From contig JAVXUO010000385.1 in NCBI GenBank assembly GCA_033065855.1, positions 62,001-126,000 of the forward strand: a stretch of DNA of 64,000 bases, written 5' to 3'. Positions 1 through 14,295 of this stretch are shown in pieces. Below the pieces are notes generated by a model. That model searched no databases. It had not been told where the DNA came from and saw only the letters and a list, made by a program, of their open reading frames with translations. Source of the stretch: Escallonia rubra (taxonomy: Eukaryota; Streptophyta; Magnoliopsida; Escalloniales; Escalloniaceae). Position 1 is the stretch's first letter. Every line of letters starts with the position of its first letter. The position numbers were made by a program, and so were the translations under genes.

Positions 1-48
1 AAAATACAATGAGAGACAAAACAATTAAGGATTATTCATATCACTTAC

Positions 49-3000
49 CAGAGAAAACGAAAATTCATATACGCCGGCTCTTTGAAACTGTGGTAACTTG
101 CATCTCAGTGGAAATATATATAAACCGTGTATCCCATTACGCGTTGAAGGTGTTATACGAGTCGAAAAAATATGCTGATCATGAACACTCATATTTCCAG
201 CCCTGCATTTGATGTCTAGAGTCATTTCAAGGTTCTCTCTTATAATGTACTTTTGATCCAGATTCTTGGGTGTGCTTGTATCACTGAAAGATCTTGGTCG
301 AATGACAGCCACAATTTCCTTGGGAGGAACATGACCAGCGTCAACTTTGCCAAGGGGGAGTTCCTTTAAGAAAACCCAAAGTTCACATATAAAACAAAGT
401 ACGCTAAGAAATATGCTTTGACAAGGGAAAAGCAGGAAGACAATGGCAAGAGTACTCCATATGAATGCTCAGATAAGAAGGATTGAAGGACTAACAACAA
501 ATTTTCTAAAACAAAAGCACAATCTGTATACTCATCTTCACGCTAACAACCAAGGTGCGTTGATGCAGCTTATATGTTTCAGAATAGATTAGTTAAGTTA
601 TAACAGTCAACTAACCCCTTCAATTTTCAACTCTTGACAATGTTTAGCACTCAATAAGTCAATTGATGATGGAGTTTTCTGACGCCGCTTCTCCAGCTGG
701 TCATTCCACTTGGCAGCGTCCACAGCTAGACACTAGTTTGAATAACACAAGATTTGAGAAATTATTACTAGGGTATACTGGAATGTAGAGTGAGAATATT
801 TGTAGAAGCACAATTTTAAACAACAAAAGATAGAAGATAACACACTGTACGGAGAAAATTTCCTAACCTTTCCGGAGTCAATTACACTGATGGGTAATGA
901 GATAGAGTCACGGATATCTATTCTGGGATTGCCATCATGGTTGGAAAGCAGACAACCTTTTTCACCTGGGATACCAAGTGGCCTTCCAGCGCCAAAGCGA
1001 GAAAATAACAATGAGCAGAAAACCTAAACAAAAAAGTCAGTTTAACATGTAGAAGATTACCTACCTGCAAACAAGTCGAGACTCCCCTGTAAAAAGAACA
1101 AAAATGTGGTACCCTTATCAAGTTCACAGGAAAAATTGCAGAGGAACTCTGATGTTGCATGTACAAAACATAACACTACAACATCACTAAGGGCATAGAC
1201 GATCTCTGCTACATGCTAGACTCTACTTTGAAGCATTACGAGTCAGCAAGGGATCGCCTTAACAGTTAAAATAATCAGTTCATCACATTGGAGTTAATAT
1301 CTTCAGTCAGTTTGCTCGAAAGAGTTGGAGACTAATCACATGTAAGGCACAAACACGTGAAATAATCTGTAAGTTAGAGATAGATTACTTACCACCTGCA
1401 TCCCCTTGAAATCCTTCGAGGAGAAAATATTCTAGTGTAGCATAGGTATTGCTCTTGTGGCATCCCGCACATGCTCCCTTGAGAACCTCAATCTTCTGCC
1501 CTGATTTCCATGACGCTCCTTTCCTCCGTATGACTTTATGGACCCTCACAACTACATATTCAAGCGGGAAGTGGTGGGTGCAGGAGACGTAATTATGAAT
1601 GAGATAATCATGAACAGTAATTTATATACAAAAAGGGATACTCACAGGCCAATTGTACTACTTCAAATAGAACAAACATATTTGAGAAATAACCATAGCA
1701 ACTACAAGAAATGATAAATGACATTCTTTGTTATAGCAAGCTTACCATCTGAAGAGATGCCAAGCCCTTTCTTGTTTGAGGGACTAAGTACAACAATAGG
1801 TTCATCCACACCACTACCGATCTCCTCATCGTACCGATCGTGCATCTGTAAAATCCAGTCTTGATACTGCTTCTCCAGTTGAGAAAGAGTCAATGCCTTC
1901 TCTGCTTTGTAGATCTCAACATGCACGTCTACAGATCAATGTAGTAATTGTCTGATGGTGGAAGATGTAGGATGAATATTGGATACAATTGTCAGATGTT
2001 CAAAAAGAAGAACATTACCTCTCTCTTTCTCGAGAGGCTTATTCCCAAAGTTCTTTAAGGCAGCAGCATAAGGATGGTGATGCGCTAAATCGGTCTAGAC
2101 AAATGCATCAAGCCATCATGAGTAATGAAAAGGAAAATTGTTTCAGAGAAACAAAAGTGATGGAACTATTTCAACTTGACTCATGTCATGCAAGACATGC
2201 CCGTCTGCAGCAGGGCTCCAAGAGAAAATAAACACAGATAAGAAAATAAATTATCCCCTTTTTGCTCATTGTTGCTATATTCTTTAGTGTTCAACTGTTC
2301 ATACTTATTTTCCAGGATTTCTGTTCATAAGGGGTCTGATAAGGTTTGATGCTGGTCAATTACCTAACACAACCCTCCTCCTTCTGCGGGCTTTGGACAA
2401 AGAGGAAGATATTCTTGTAAACAATTTATACTATGTGTTTAAATGGTGTCAATTTGTATGAACGAACAGGATACCCCAACATAAGATATGGAGCATAAAT
2501 AAGTTAGGAAAAAATTCAGAAAAAGAGGAAGCAGCAAAAGGAACTATAAAAGAACAAATATAGCACATATCTAAACACATTAAGGTTTTGAGGAATTTTG
2601 CAACCTGTAGGACACGTGAAAACATGCACAAGAAACTCCACTTATTGTACTATGAGAAAAATGCTTGTGATATGTAGTAAAAGAAATCCATACCTTTGAC
2701 GATGTTGGGTCGAAACCAGCATCAGTCTCTGCAACCAAAACAGTTTTCGCTGAAGCTTAGAAATAATACAGAAACGGTTCTTGGACTATTACTAGGAAAC
2801 TAAGCTTCTTTAAGAATGCAATAAATTAAATGGTTTACTTTCATTGATATTGGGAGAGTTGGATAAATTCTCCAAGAATGCAATAACTTTTTACCAATAA
2901 AGCATTTAACTCTTAAGCAGCATCTTTTCAGTATTTGAGCCCTATCACCCTTCCTGTGTCTAAGATCCATAAAAGGAAGCCAAGCCTGTGGTAAAATTAA

Positions 3001-6000
3001 AAAATCTCACTAACACTGATAAAAGATTCTAACATCGAAAAGAAAATGCAGTCAAAATGCAAAACCATATACAAAACTAGGATATAAAAGAAAAGTAAGT
3101 TAAGCATGCATTTTGCCAATCTTTTACCATCAAACAAAACGGGGAACATCTTATGGGCATCCAGTACGAAGGTCTATGACAATTGAAGTTTTTCCCTATA
3201 TCATACTATCCGCCATCCAACAAATTCTGACATCTTCCTCAATTGATGCCAACTCAACATTCATGGGAAGTTATGATTAATATATTTAGTAAATCGAATT
3301 TTTCTCTTCAGACATTCAAAATGAAATTGAAGATACATGCAACAGGTGGTGTAAGTAGCGTAGGCATGTTTTAAGTTTATGAAAAAATAAGATGGTTCGA
3401 GCTTAAACAATCGCAGCCTATTAAGTGGCCTACATGGGTCAACATGTCAATCGGCACCTACCTCGATCCAACCAAGCAATATCATCGGCACCCTAACTAC
3501 AGTATCGTTATGGAAACATGAAACCATATCAAAGTACCAGAGAGAAGCAAAATAGTGTTATATTCATCAAAATGGAAACAAACATCTGCCCATATTTATA
3601 GGGAAGTCCCTTGGTCATCGATGCTAAAGAAAAGAGTCGCAGAAACCCAAGTTCACACCGACCCAAACAAGCCTTAGTAGAAGATAGAAACATAATTAGA
3701 GCAACTGAAAAGAATCGATGCTAAAGCAAATAGTCGCAGAAACCCAAGTTCACACCCAAACAAGCCTTAGTAGAAGATAGAAACATAATTAGAGCAACTG
3801 AAAAGAAGCACAGTGCCACATTAACTGTCACAAATTACAAGACAAAGGCGTATTTTATGAAAATCAAGCCTCACGAGCATCATCTTCTAAGCACTTCTGG
3901 AGAAGAAAAACACGAAAGAATACAGACGCAAATCATCAAGTACAGTGCATCAGAAACCTAACTATTACCAATAATTTAATCTAGCCTCACCTTTGCAGAT
4001 TAGACGGAGATTTTAAATATTGACCTCAATATATCATCATGTGAGAATGACGGGAAAAGAAAAAAATATTTTGCATAGCAAGTACCGAATTTTCTGACAT
4101 GAGGATCTATCTGATCCAAAAAACAGTGAGTCCCTGCATCAACGTGTATCTAAAAGCTCTTTACAGAAAACTCACCCAGCGAGCATCTGGAAGTAGACGA
4201 CCCAAGCGCCGGATAGAAACACGACTGAAGCTTTCAAAGTTTTCAGAGATTCCACATCCTTCCTTGTCCAACCTCTCCAAAATCCTTTCAATGCTCTCTT
4301 TTCCCTATTGTAAATTGCAAAAGGAGAAGAATATCCATGTCACATGACAGCTCTAATGTGCAGAGGTAGACTCGCATGCTCTTTCTATACTGCAGAGGAC
4401 AGTGTCCACTTTCGAGGCATTAAAGATACGAGAGATGACAGACATGCATATCTTCAGACATTACAGTACCTCAACAATTGGAAGATAAACGCACTTTAAG
4501 CGCGCATTTGCTGGTTGTGCTGTTCTTGATCCTGAGGAAATGAAGACCCGCATGCTCAATATAACTTATAAGATTGCATTTCATCAAACGCAAACATAAT
4601 ACAGTTTGTTAAAATTTATTGGCGCAAGAGAGAGGTGGGTGAACAAAGTTTTATTGCATAATTTTTACAGTAGGAGATTAGTAGAGCTTACTTGGACTCT
4701 TTACTGCAACACTGTCCTGACTGGAGTGAAAAACAAGTTGTAAAACAAACTCTGGACCATTGCAGGAGTGTAAGTTCGTCGTGGCTACCTCCCCACCTTG
4801 TATTTCCGCTAAATCAATGCCATTGACCTACAAAAATATGTTATCATCACTAGAAAACAGCAAAGCAAAGCTAAAAATTAGAAAGACCACTTTTATCTAG
4901 TTCCATCCAACATCCCAAAGATACTTTGGTATCTGCCTTACACAGGACAAAAGTTAAAGGCCGAGAATAGTGCAGGCCTGCACAGACTCTTTGCTAATAT
5001 TATTAATGGACTTCAGTAGCTTGCACTCATTATAGAGCATGTTACGGAAGTGTAAGTAAAGAATAGTTAATTCCTCAAACACTATGCATTATAAATGTGG
5101 ATCAAAGCACGGCGGTGGACGACTATACATGTTATTAAGTCTGAGTAGGTTTACTTTAGTATACTTCATGAATGAAGTGGTTGACTTAGTTGTCAAAGAA
5201 GTATAACCAACACACCAAAGTTCAAAACAATTCGACTATAACACTGTAAATGGAGTTTCAAAAGGAGAAAGTGAAAACAGAAACCAAGAGGGCAAAGTAT
5301 TACATTCACATCTAAAGTAAACAAACAAGCAAAGCACGAGATTTTGAAGGTCTAAATATCAAAAGTTTGGTTGGGGACGTTTTAAGCTCTCTGCTTTTCC
5401 CATATATATCTCATATGAAGGATTACTTTCATAATATGAACCACAAATCACGCGCATATCATGCATGCACAACAAACGCAAGGGAATCCTAGAAAAATGA
5501 AAGAAGGAAACTTTTCCATCATATTACCTGTGTATTTCATACAGTGCATAATCGGCTATCCAGTCAACTTGTGGACAGGATGCAGCATAAGGGAATCAAC
5601 TTAAAACTCTAAGAAAAGCATCCCAAATGTTTGCAGAAAAGATGTCTTAGTCCAAGACCAATCAACACAGACTTAGTAAAAGAAAAACAACTCTTAATGT
5701 TCTCATTAACCACTTTATGTCAGAGTGGAGAACAATTGTAAACAATTGCAGCCAAAATGAAAGCCACTTACAATATTTTTGGCATAGTTCAAGCTCTGAA
5801 GTTTCAGAACTTTCAGTTCACCCGAACAAAATAATAATCGAGAACAACAATGTTGATGGATCTAACCTGAAACTCAATTGGCATGATTGTTCTGCCTGTT
5901 CTGGACAGTTCATCACACTGCACATTGAAATGACACGAAGGGATCAATGTATATTTGACTGCTGATTTAGACAGAACCTAATTTCATTATTCTCGACAGG

Positions 6001-9000
6001 TTTGTCCGGAACACAATGTACAGAGAGAAGAAACCAGGAGTAGAAGTACCTCACTATACTAACAGATTTTGTTTCTTAAATTAGTCATAAACCTGCATAT
6101 ACTCTTTAAAAATAAGTACTTGCAAATAGAAAATTGCAGATACTTTAACTTTGTATATATGTAAACTCTTCGTTTAATGGCATAAGCTATAACCAACAAA
6201 GAGGCCAAGAATATCTAAAGGTAGCCACAATGACAAAGAAGGGCAATGAAAATCCTAAGTCCCAGGAGATAAGTAAGTGATTCCGCTTGGAGTCACTTGC
6301 ACGATGCAGGCCTTAAGAAAGGAATATGCACTCAGATGGAAATACAACTGTAGCATCGTCTCTTTAGCTCAATGCTTTTGATGAGCGTAAGTTTCTTTAT
6401 TGTGAGTTTAGGACACACTGAACAGCTTAATCATTTGCTTTTCCAATGTTTTGTGAATATTGTTGTCGGGTTGAGGGCCAGAAAGGCACTCAAGTAAAGG
6501 CTATTGCTTCGAGGGTGATCTGTAGACCATTATGGGGGGACGTGACAACTAATTATTTGAGGGTTCAAGCTCCCTTAGCTTAGTATATGCCACCTAATGT
6601 TAGTATAGGACGGATAAATACTTCTAAATGGGTGACATGTCCATGTAGGATGTGTATCGGATACCCGTGCTTCAGGATACATGCCATATACTTATTCAAC
6701 GTTCCCATATGTGAATAAACAATTCTTCATTTGTGCACCTAGCCAATACTTCTTGGGAACTTGTGAAAATGTGATTAATCTTAGCTTCCTTTAGTGTGCA
6801 AAGGAGTATCCTTACCATCATTGATGCCAATGCACTAGGCTCCTGCCACTGCAGGATCTAGGGAGGATTAATCTACACAACCTTGCCCCACCTTTTTAGA
6901 GAGGCTATTACACGAATTAATCCCACGATTAGCCCTTGCGGCCCACAGGGTAGGAATGAGAGACGGAAAGGACACTAAATGACATATAGCAGAAAGAACA
7001 AAAAGATGAAGTTTAACATTGAAGTAATTACACAATATATCAAACTTAACAAAAGCCTGTATGGACTGCATATCCTGCATGAACTCGGCAAGGTATGCTT
7101 GAGCACATGAGTTCTCCATACGAAAAAGAATATGGGATAAGAAAAATTACTCGTATAAGTAACCATGAAAAGCAATTGTGGTGCAACCAAACCTGAATAT
7201 ACGGAAAATATATGTCTTTTATTCTGCACTGGAGTTGTGCTATCTCTAAACTTCTCATCTTCAGCTCAAAAATCTCCACCTGTCAATTTTGTTAGCAAAG
7301 TTAAAAAATTAAAACCGATTTGATGGAATCGAAGAAAAAGATAGTTTACAAACTTCACTGCTGAGATAGTTTACAAACTTCACTGCTGAGATGCTTATGC
7401 CTAGGACTAACTTTGGAAGATACAACTAAGGTTGCAACTGATTGAACACATATGAGACCAAAGTTACCTTTGTGAAGCTTCCACCAGGAGATATCTCTAG
7501 TTCTTCGTCTGTAGGATCTCTAAGGCCACCATCAGTCTGTCAGAGAGTAATAACATAAACAAAAAGAACAGAAGGAACAACAACCTTGTAGCATGACAGT
7601 AAACTGTGAAGCTAACATAATTACCCTCCAAGTTTGTTTCGAAGCGGAATTGCTGAGTAAAGCTTCTCTCTCTAAATATAGCATATAAACTTTTTTCGAC
7701 TCCCTTGTCTTCGAGGAAACTAGAGCACGCCTGCAACAAGGCAGTGAAAAAAGTGAACAGATTGAGCTGAATCCAAGTTTGTACTTTGCTTTTTCTTTAG
7801 CGTGATCATATAGGAGAAGTGAAACAAGTCAAGCAGTACCTTCCTAGATGCATAGACGCGATAGAACCTCCAGATCCATACATACCAAAGAAAGGCTGCA
7901 CTTACCCAAAAGAAGTCAGAATAGCAGGATTGACCCACAAAGAGTAAAATGCTTCCATCAAGAAAACTGAAGCTGCAGATTTATCTCACGTTGGTAAATA
8001 GCTCATCATAGACCTGAAGATGAAACTAATAACAAACGGCCACACTTTGTCTAGAGTACAACATTGAGTGAGGTTTTTGTAGAGGCTGGTTCAGTCGTCG
8101 AGACCCGAAACTAGGTAGATCCGACCAATCAATAGCAAAAAACATAAGGTGGCAAGCAATTCAAACAAGGTGAAAGTAAGTTGCATTCTTAGAAAAATTA
8201 CGGTTGTTTGGTTACACAGAAGACAGGTAGAAAACATCAGCTATAGCCTTTGTGTTACCAAGATCAATGTAGAATAAGGACAAGTAGAAGACAACCGCAT
8301 AATTGACCACTCGTTCCCCACGCAAAGATGTTTTTAGATATTGACTTTCCGTAATTTACTAGCTCATGTTTCGTGCACATTTTCAATTCTTCCAAATCAA
8401 ATTTAATCTCCCCTTACCCTAAATTTTGAGAATGCCTTTAAATGGCATAGCCGTACATAACAAAGCACCACAATCAATATTTGAAATGCTGACATGATAG
8501 AAAATACGCATGCTTATGGAATTGGAGAAATTATTTATACACCATTAAGTATGGAGGTGTGCCCCCTATTGCTTGTCCTCTTGAGGATCTGTGCAGAGAA
8601 GCTCCCATCTTTCCCCTATATAAGTACAAACAGCAATGGAAAGAAGTGAGCCACCATATAGCATCGTATAAACAAAGGAAACAAACTTCTGTACTCTTAC
8701 AATCGTCTAACATAAATTGGTTACAAATTTGAATGCCTTAAAAAGATTCAAACCCATGTCCTACCACTTTGATATAGAGTTTTCCTCGCTACCATCCATG
8801 CCGGGGCCACTGTCAAAAACTGATATCCTGTCCTCCCTAATTCCCACACTGCAAACATAGTGATACAATAACCTCTGATTAACCATGACAACAATCTTTT
8901 TCAAGACAATAAAACAAGGTAATAACAACTGAATCGAATAACATAAGCCCAATAAGTGCAGCATTATGTTTATGTGCCATAAGCATCGACAACTGAAACA

Positions 9001-12000
9001 GGAAACCTGATTCCAGCAAAATCGTGAACAATTAACTCTACCCATTCAAAAATGCCTGCAAGGAACAAGAAGTCAAAAAACACTAATCCATTAGTTGCTG
9101 TTGGTACCTCAATTCTACCCATACGTTCTCCACCATCACACAATCCCAACTGATAATATCAACTTTGATGAGGCCCACTTTTTACTTGATCACCTACATT
9201 TTGCCCCAGACCAAATACTTGGCATTAATTGTACATCTTGACAAATATGTTGGCATTCTAAAGACCACAGAGGAGTCCAGCCCATGTCAGACACCTTTCC
9301 AGGATACTCATAAGAGCGTGCATGATCAGGACAGTTACATGAGATAGGAAGGATAAGCACAGATCTTAGGCATTAAAGAGTACTCAAATGTGTATTGCCA
9401 TCTTTCCTATGAAATAGACTTTTCCAATCTTATGCACATATCATTAATGACGAAAACCCGAACTGTGTAAGGCCTATAATGTCCGAGCTGCACAATGACC
9501 TTAGACTCAAAACAAGGAGCAATAACTAGTCTTTATAAAGAGCATCCAAAAGGAGTCTATGCTCGCTTAATATCGATCCCTCGCTGTAAACAAACTTGAA
9601 ACTGATGTAACATTTACCAACTGATTTATTTCCTTATTGGTAAATATCATAAGAACCAACATCTCCAGACAACCAAAGGGGATCCCTTTTTTCGACAATA
9701 ACTACCAATACATAGAAAAATATATAAGAGAAAATATTAAGCGCCAGAACATATATAATGTTCTCAGAGAACCCCCAGCCTTGGCATAAGGTTACTTGCT
9801 TGACAAGCGGTATCATAGAATTGAAACCTGCTAATGGAACCTTAGCTGCACCAGTATGTTCATCCCTTACAATATGAGTTAGTTCAAATCAAGATACTTT
9901 CGATCCTTGAAACTGCATGCATATAACTATTACAGAAGGGTTCTCTAAGGGCCGACTCCTAGTGCATTGGAGTGCATTCCATTAGCACAACGTTGCATAG
10001 AACAGTACGATATCTATATTATGTCAGCTGTAAAACAATGAATGGCATTTTGTCTAGTAACTTTAACTTATCTTTACCATCAATATCTCCCTAGTGCAAA
10101 TTAAAAACATCAAGCCAATGCAACATCCCAAAGAGGATATTGTTTACCAATTCTCTATCATTACAATAAAAAAGTAATATCAACTGTGCATTCTCCCGTT
10201 CATCCTACATAGGTTATTCGAAAGCTGTTGAAGCATTACCAATTATGGTGTATTCAGTTAAGCACAAACATACATAGAACGGAAAGCCATTTGTTCCACA
10301 TCTCTGCTCTCAGTCAGAAATATTGAAGGAAGTGTTACATTTAACCTGAGGCAAGGTAATCAAAAACCTCTCTCTTTTTGGCATAAGTAAATTGCAAGTG
10401 AAGCCATACACCAACTTCTTTTGCTGTAATTTTCTTTTTCTTTTTTCCTTGACATCAAAAAAGGGAGACCATGGGCTGAGATATAGAAAATCCTTGGCGA
10501 TACCATAGTACGTCCTACCCCTACAAAACCCTACAAGAATAAACATACAGGTCTCATATACAGCGACCTCAGACATCCCTCTTATCTAGCTCAAGTTTGA
10601 GCTATGGTTAGACTCCAGCCCATTTGAGGACATAATGGACAGCAAGTGGCCAGATATTGATAACAAGGGTCTGGTTCCCAAGTGCTTGAGCAAACGTCCT
10701 TCCTGCCACCAAAAGAAGTGGGAGGCTACAGAGCCCAATGGTGATGCTTTATTTTACAAGAGGCTGAGCAATGAAACAGTTACCCAAATCAATTTCAGTC
10801 AAATCATCTCTAGAGAAGTTCATCGATGGCATAATCCTAGCTTGGTTGACCACCATTGACAAGGAGGTTTAAACTGAACGAAAGGCTGGGAGGGGGTTAA
10901 TGTAATGGACAGTCAAAAGAATATTCAGAGAGGATAGTCCACATATGCCATCTAGCTACTGCAAAACCTATCGAACTGCATAATCTTATTGATACAATTG
11001 CATAATCTGGTTATATGTGACCGCAGTCTACATTGCATGATCTAGCAAGAACTAAAATAAGATTAACAGGTCAAAAGAATATATCCAAACCAACTGAAGA
11101 CATTGATAAAATCTATTTATGTCAACTTATTAAGGTTACCAAACTACTTTCGTACCTAACTAATCTCCTCCTTTTTGAACCATTCGACCATACTGCTTGC
11201 AACGAATTATCCTGGGAAATGAAAAGAAGAAAGAGTATTAACTTTTTGCACACAAGCGGTAATACAAATAATTAAAGAAGTTGAAGATTTAAATCGTTTT
11301 CACAAGCTTACAATCAAGTCAGCAAGGGCCGTTTCAAATGAATATTCCTCAGGTAGCTCCTTTAGCAGATCAGTATCCGGTGTCAAATCCCACATGTTCT
11401 AAGAAACCAAAAATGGAAGTGAAATACTTAATAAGTCACTCATTGCATTTTTCAAAGCAAATACTCCCTTCATTTCATTATACTTGCCCCCTTGACTTTA
11501 GCAAATTCCTAGGATACACTTTGAACATCTAAATATTGGATTAAACTCAATTAGAAATCACTTATCAGATAAGAGTTGTTTGACGAGTCAAAATATGGCA
11601 AAAAGAGCAAATAAAGTTAATGTTTCCATATTCATATCGTATTCTAGGAATCCGCAAGTCCAGTAGGACCAAACTAAGGCGGGGTGGGGGTGTATCCGAC
11701 AACCAAACCTCATAAGTGTCAGCTTCCCTTGAGCCATCCTATTCAAAACAAAAACATAATGATCAAATGTAAATAACCCAAGTAACCAACAGCACAAAAA
11801 TTAGAAAAGACCGGGAAAAAAAAAAGGAAGGAAAAAAAAAAACAAACAAAAAAGGAAACAGGGGGCTTACAAGAAGACGCAAAATGTAGAGCTTGTTGAT
11901 CTGAAATTTGTCAAAATTAAAACTCTTCTTGAACCTATTTTCATTAGCATCAACAATACACAAATCTTCACTCTTCCAAACAATCCCTCTTTTGAGCTTT

Positions 12001-12263
12001 GGCGACTCTCTATTTCTCAAAGCCCTGTAATACTCTTGCTTCACTTTGTCCACAAAATCTTGGATGGGCATTTGCGGGCCCGGGTCACGGATCTTCAGGC
12101 TCAATGTCAACCCGTTTGGGCAAAGAACCCGGAACTTGTATACCCTTTCCACTCCGTCGTCCTCAATACTTACGCACTCCGACGACCTCTTTTTTAGCCG
12201 GCTGATGTCGACGCTTTCCGATGGCCTCTTGTTTACCCTACTTTGATACGGTGAACTATCCAT
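49..12263 (-). CDS. GMI1: GMI1-type GHKL-ATPase / SMC-hinge protein, 5' part (partial, 23 exons)
   Basis: Probable orthologue of GAMMA-IRRADIATION AND MITOMYCIN C INDUCED 1, a plant SMCHD1-like nuclear protein linked in Arabidopsis to homologous-recombination repair. Exons (minus, high to low): 12263-11871, 11738-11709, 11398-11312, 11211-11156, 8848-8765, 8615-8543, 7895-7840, 7730-7625, 7536-7468, 7279-7193, 5917-5867, 4827-4692, 4531-4470, 4304-4176, 2985-2895, 2728-2694, 2094-2019, 1928-1746, 1551-1393, 1086-1065, 982-868, 732-616, 363-49. All junctions are GT-AG and every phase fits, giving 844 codons without a stop. GHKL ATPase motifs are visible: ALADLI/DNSLQAVW (exons 3-4), FDSGPGMDG (exon 5), GKMGASLHRSSRGQAIGG (exon 6), PFFGMYGSGGSIASMHLG (exon 7). 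Later exons carry RIKDIYFPYIQ, RRLGRLLPDARW and LDQKYIIRENLEM, as expected for GMI1. The C-terminal half, including the SMC hinge, lies beyond the left edge. ATG 12263 was chosen because a good acceptor lies just upstream at 12274; an in-frame ATG at 12302 is the alternative. Confidence 0.87.
3617..3806. repeat. 97-bp tandem duplication in a GMI1 intron
   Basis: Copy 1 starts at 3617 and copy 2 at 3714. Each begins ATCGATGCTAAAG and ends in ..AGAGCAACTGAAAAGAA. The copies differ by a few bases and a short deletion in copy 2. It lies wholly inside the intron between exons 14 and 15. Confidence 0.85.
6845..6950 (-). repeat. SINE-like fragment in a GMI1 intron
   Basis: The string GGATCTAGGGAGGATTAATC, then ACACAACCTTGCCCC and AGAGAGGCTATT, resembles the reverse complement of the 3' body of AU/TS-type tRNA-derived plant SINEs (GGTAAGGCTGCGTACA region and AACAGCCTCT). 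The match is from memory of the family and only partial. It sits in the intron between exons 10 and 11. Confidence 0.4.
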
Positions 12264-12960
12264 CTCTATTAACCTGGAAAAAGGTGTGTAAAGAGTCCTC
12301 ATTTTGATAAAGAAAAAAAGGGTATCTCAAATTTTACATGTGTAATGTACACATTCTCGTATGTGTTTGTTTTTGTATCCATGATAAGAACTGATAATTT
12401 TCAGGTTTTGAAACTATGCTAGTACTACATCCTAGTGTGTGTGTGTGTGTGTGTGTGTGTAGCATAATACTGTGATTCATAGGTTGTTGCGGCCCTCGTC
12501 CAACGGATTGTGTTTGTGTTCAGTGTCCGGGAGAGAATTATTCTCCATACTAGGAGCCTGACCACCGAAGCATTTCGATTACTTTCCACAGAAGAGAGCA
12601 TCAACAAAGTTCAATACACAAAGAAAAGTGTTTGAGAGTGATTAAAAGTCGATAATTTCGGGCTTCTATACCTATAATTTTACGTTCTTGAGCGTGTGTT
12701 TAACATTGAGAGGTCGAAAGTTTCAGGCGTGTGTGTGAGGTGTTGATATAAACAACTTATTACCTTTGCAATGATTTGCAGCAGACTCTGTTGGGAAGAA
12801 AGGGGGGAAAAGTGACAAAAGGATAGTGGGGATGTTCGGGTGATTGGGGAAATGATTGATCACCGGAGGGAAATGGAGAGGTTTTCTAGTGTGTGTGTGT
12901 GTGTGTATGCGTGAGAGAGAGAGAGAGGGACTTGGGCAGCAGCAGCACAAGGGACGAATT
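12264..12960 (-). promoter_or_regulatory. Putative 5' UTR with leader intron of the GMI1-type gene
   Basis: On the minus strand a polypyrimidine acceptor (TTTTTCCAG) ends at 12274, ten bases before the ATG. A donor (AAAG/GTAATAAG) lies at 12764/12763, so a 490-bp leader intron is likely. Upstream, 12888-12928 reads on the minus strand as a CT run followed by a CA run, common in plant leaders. A second microsatellite, GT on the plus strand, lies at 12435-12460 inside the proposed intron. The splice sites are seen; that this stretch is transcribed is inferred. Confidence 0.45.
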
Positions 12961-13440
12961 CGAGAGGATCATCATAAAAAATTAAAAACTGAAGAGCCAC
13001 CTTTTTGGTAGTAAAAGCTGGTGCATGAACAGAGACTAGAGAGTGTGCTCAGAGTTGCCAAAAATGCACCGCTGTGCGCACTGCGCATCACCGGCCTTCC
13101 CTGTTCCGCCACGTAACCGCTTGTGAACCTAACGGACGGTCAGGATGGAGCGCGTGTCGTGCGCACCGCCGGCGCTGCTTAGACTCCGGTGGTCATTTCT
13201 TCTGATTTTGTACAGGGTAGATGTACGGACGGCTGAGCGTGGGTGGGACCAGGCTTTTTGACCCCCTTGATCACGGCCCTACATGTGGATGAGGGTGCTG
13301 ACAGCATCGTGGCCGTTGGTTTGGCATGGATGGTCAACGAGACGGTCAAATGCTGTTGCCATGTTTGGGTGTTGGCCAGAGTCTTCGTAGACTTTCTATA
13401 TTTGTTAAGTGGGTGCCTTCATTTTCACACTTTTATTTGT
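12961..13440. other. Intergenic, probable promoter region of the GMI1-type gene
   Basis: No gene seen. 13060-13260 is GC-rich compared with its surroundings, which fits a promoter-proximal region for the minus-strand gene ending at 12263, but no TATA box or defined motif stands out. Confidence 0.4.
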
Positions 13441-13442
13441 CG

Positions 13443-13790
13443 CTAAATAGTTAATCTGGTACGTTCATGAAATACCGGATTAGCTGCAATTTTTATAGCT
13501 GTTTGGTTGTCGCAATAAAGAGATATAGGAGAGGAATAAGGAACACAAAGCTCCTGAAGAAGTCGAACCATCCAAATGATTTCATTCGTGGTGGTTGTCA
13601 CTACTCTATGTTCTGTCTTTACTGAAGAACATGTTACAACTAATTGTTTCTTGGAATGCCAAGATGTGGGAAAAGAACCTAAAAATAAATATACCAAGTG
13701 GTTGACCTATGGATCATGCGACAAACGTCCAATCTGCATCACAATATGCATGAAGAGTGAGAGAGTTGCGGGAAGGAAATAGAATGCGCT
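13443..13790 (-). pseudogene. Copia RNase H fragment
   Basis: The minus strand encodes a decayed Ty1/copia RNase H. Near 13790 a CDADW motif is followed by a frame change, then SWHSKKQ (family SWKSKKQ), a degenerate SSVKTEHR (family SSAEAEYR), IIWMVRLLQEL, CDNQTAIKIAANPVFHERT. It is the most 3' part of the minus-strand copia pol whose RT, integrase and protease pieces lie at 15440-17960, separated from them by about 1.6 kb of inserted sequence. Confidence 0.8.
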
Positions 13791-14295
13791 ATCTTTGTGC
13801 ATTTTTTGAGAGACTGTGCAGAATTCAAAAAGCAGCATCCAAATGCGGCTGTCGAGGTGTGTGCATATATTGACTCAGAATGTGCACAATATAGCAAGAT
13901 ATAGTAAGCAACCGAAAATACGATGGTAACGATCTAGATCAGCAAGAAGAGTGCCAGAGTCTTTAGACAATTTATGTTGTCGCTCCAGCATCCATGTTGG
14001 CAGCGAAATTTTGACCAAGAAATTATATTGGGTTGACAAGCAAGCCCATTATTTTTATTGAGTGCCTTTACTAAAAGAAGCCCAAAAATTCAAGCTTTTT
14101 AAGTAGGGCCATGTAATTGGGTTAGAATATTTGGAGTAAAATAAAATATTATTGAAGACATTCCAAGAAAATCAAATGGATAAATGTTCATCGAAAGAGA
14201 TAAAGTTGAAGAATTATCACATCTGGTGATTATCCATGAAGTGCCCTCCAAGCCTAAAACACTTGTGTTGGTTATAAAAGATGGCTAGAGTTCTG

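Noticed and set aside
12264-13440. SOG1 site (CTT-N7-AAG) expected upstream of a DNA-damage-induced GMI1 gene
   Set aside because: I scanned by eye and found no exact match, so no such site is claimed.
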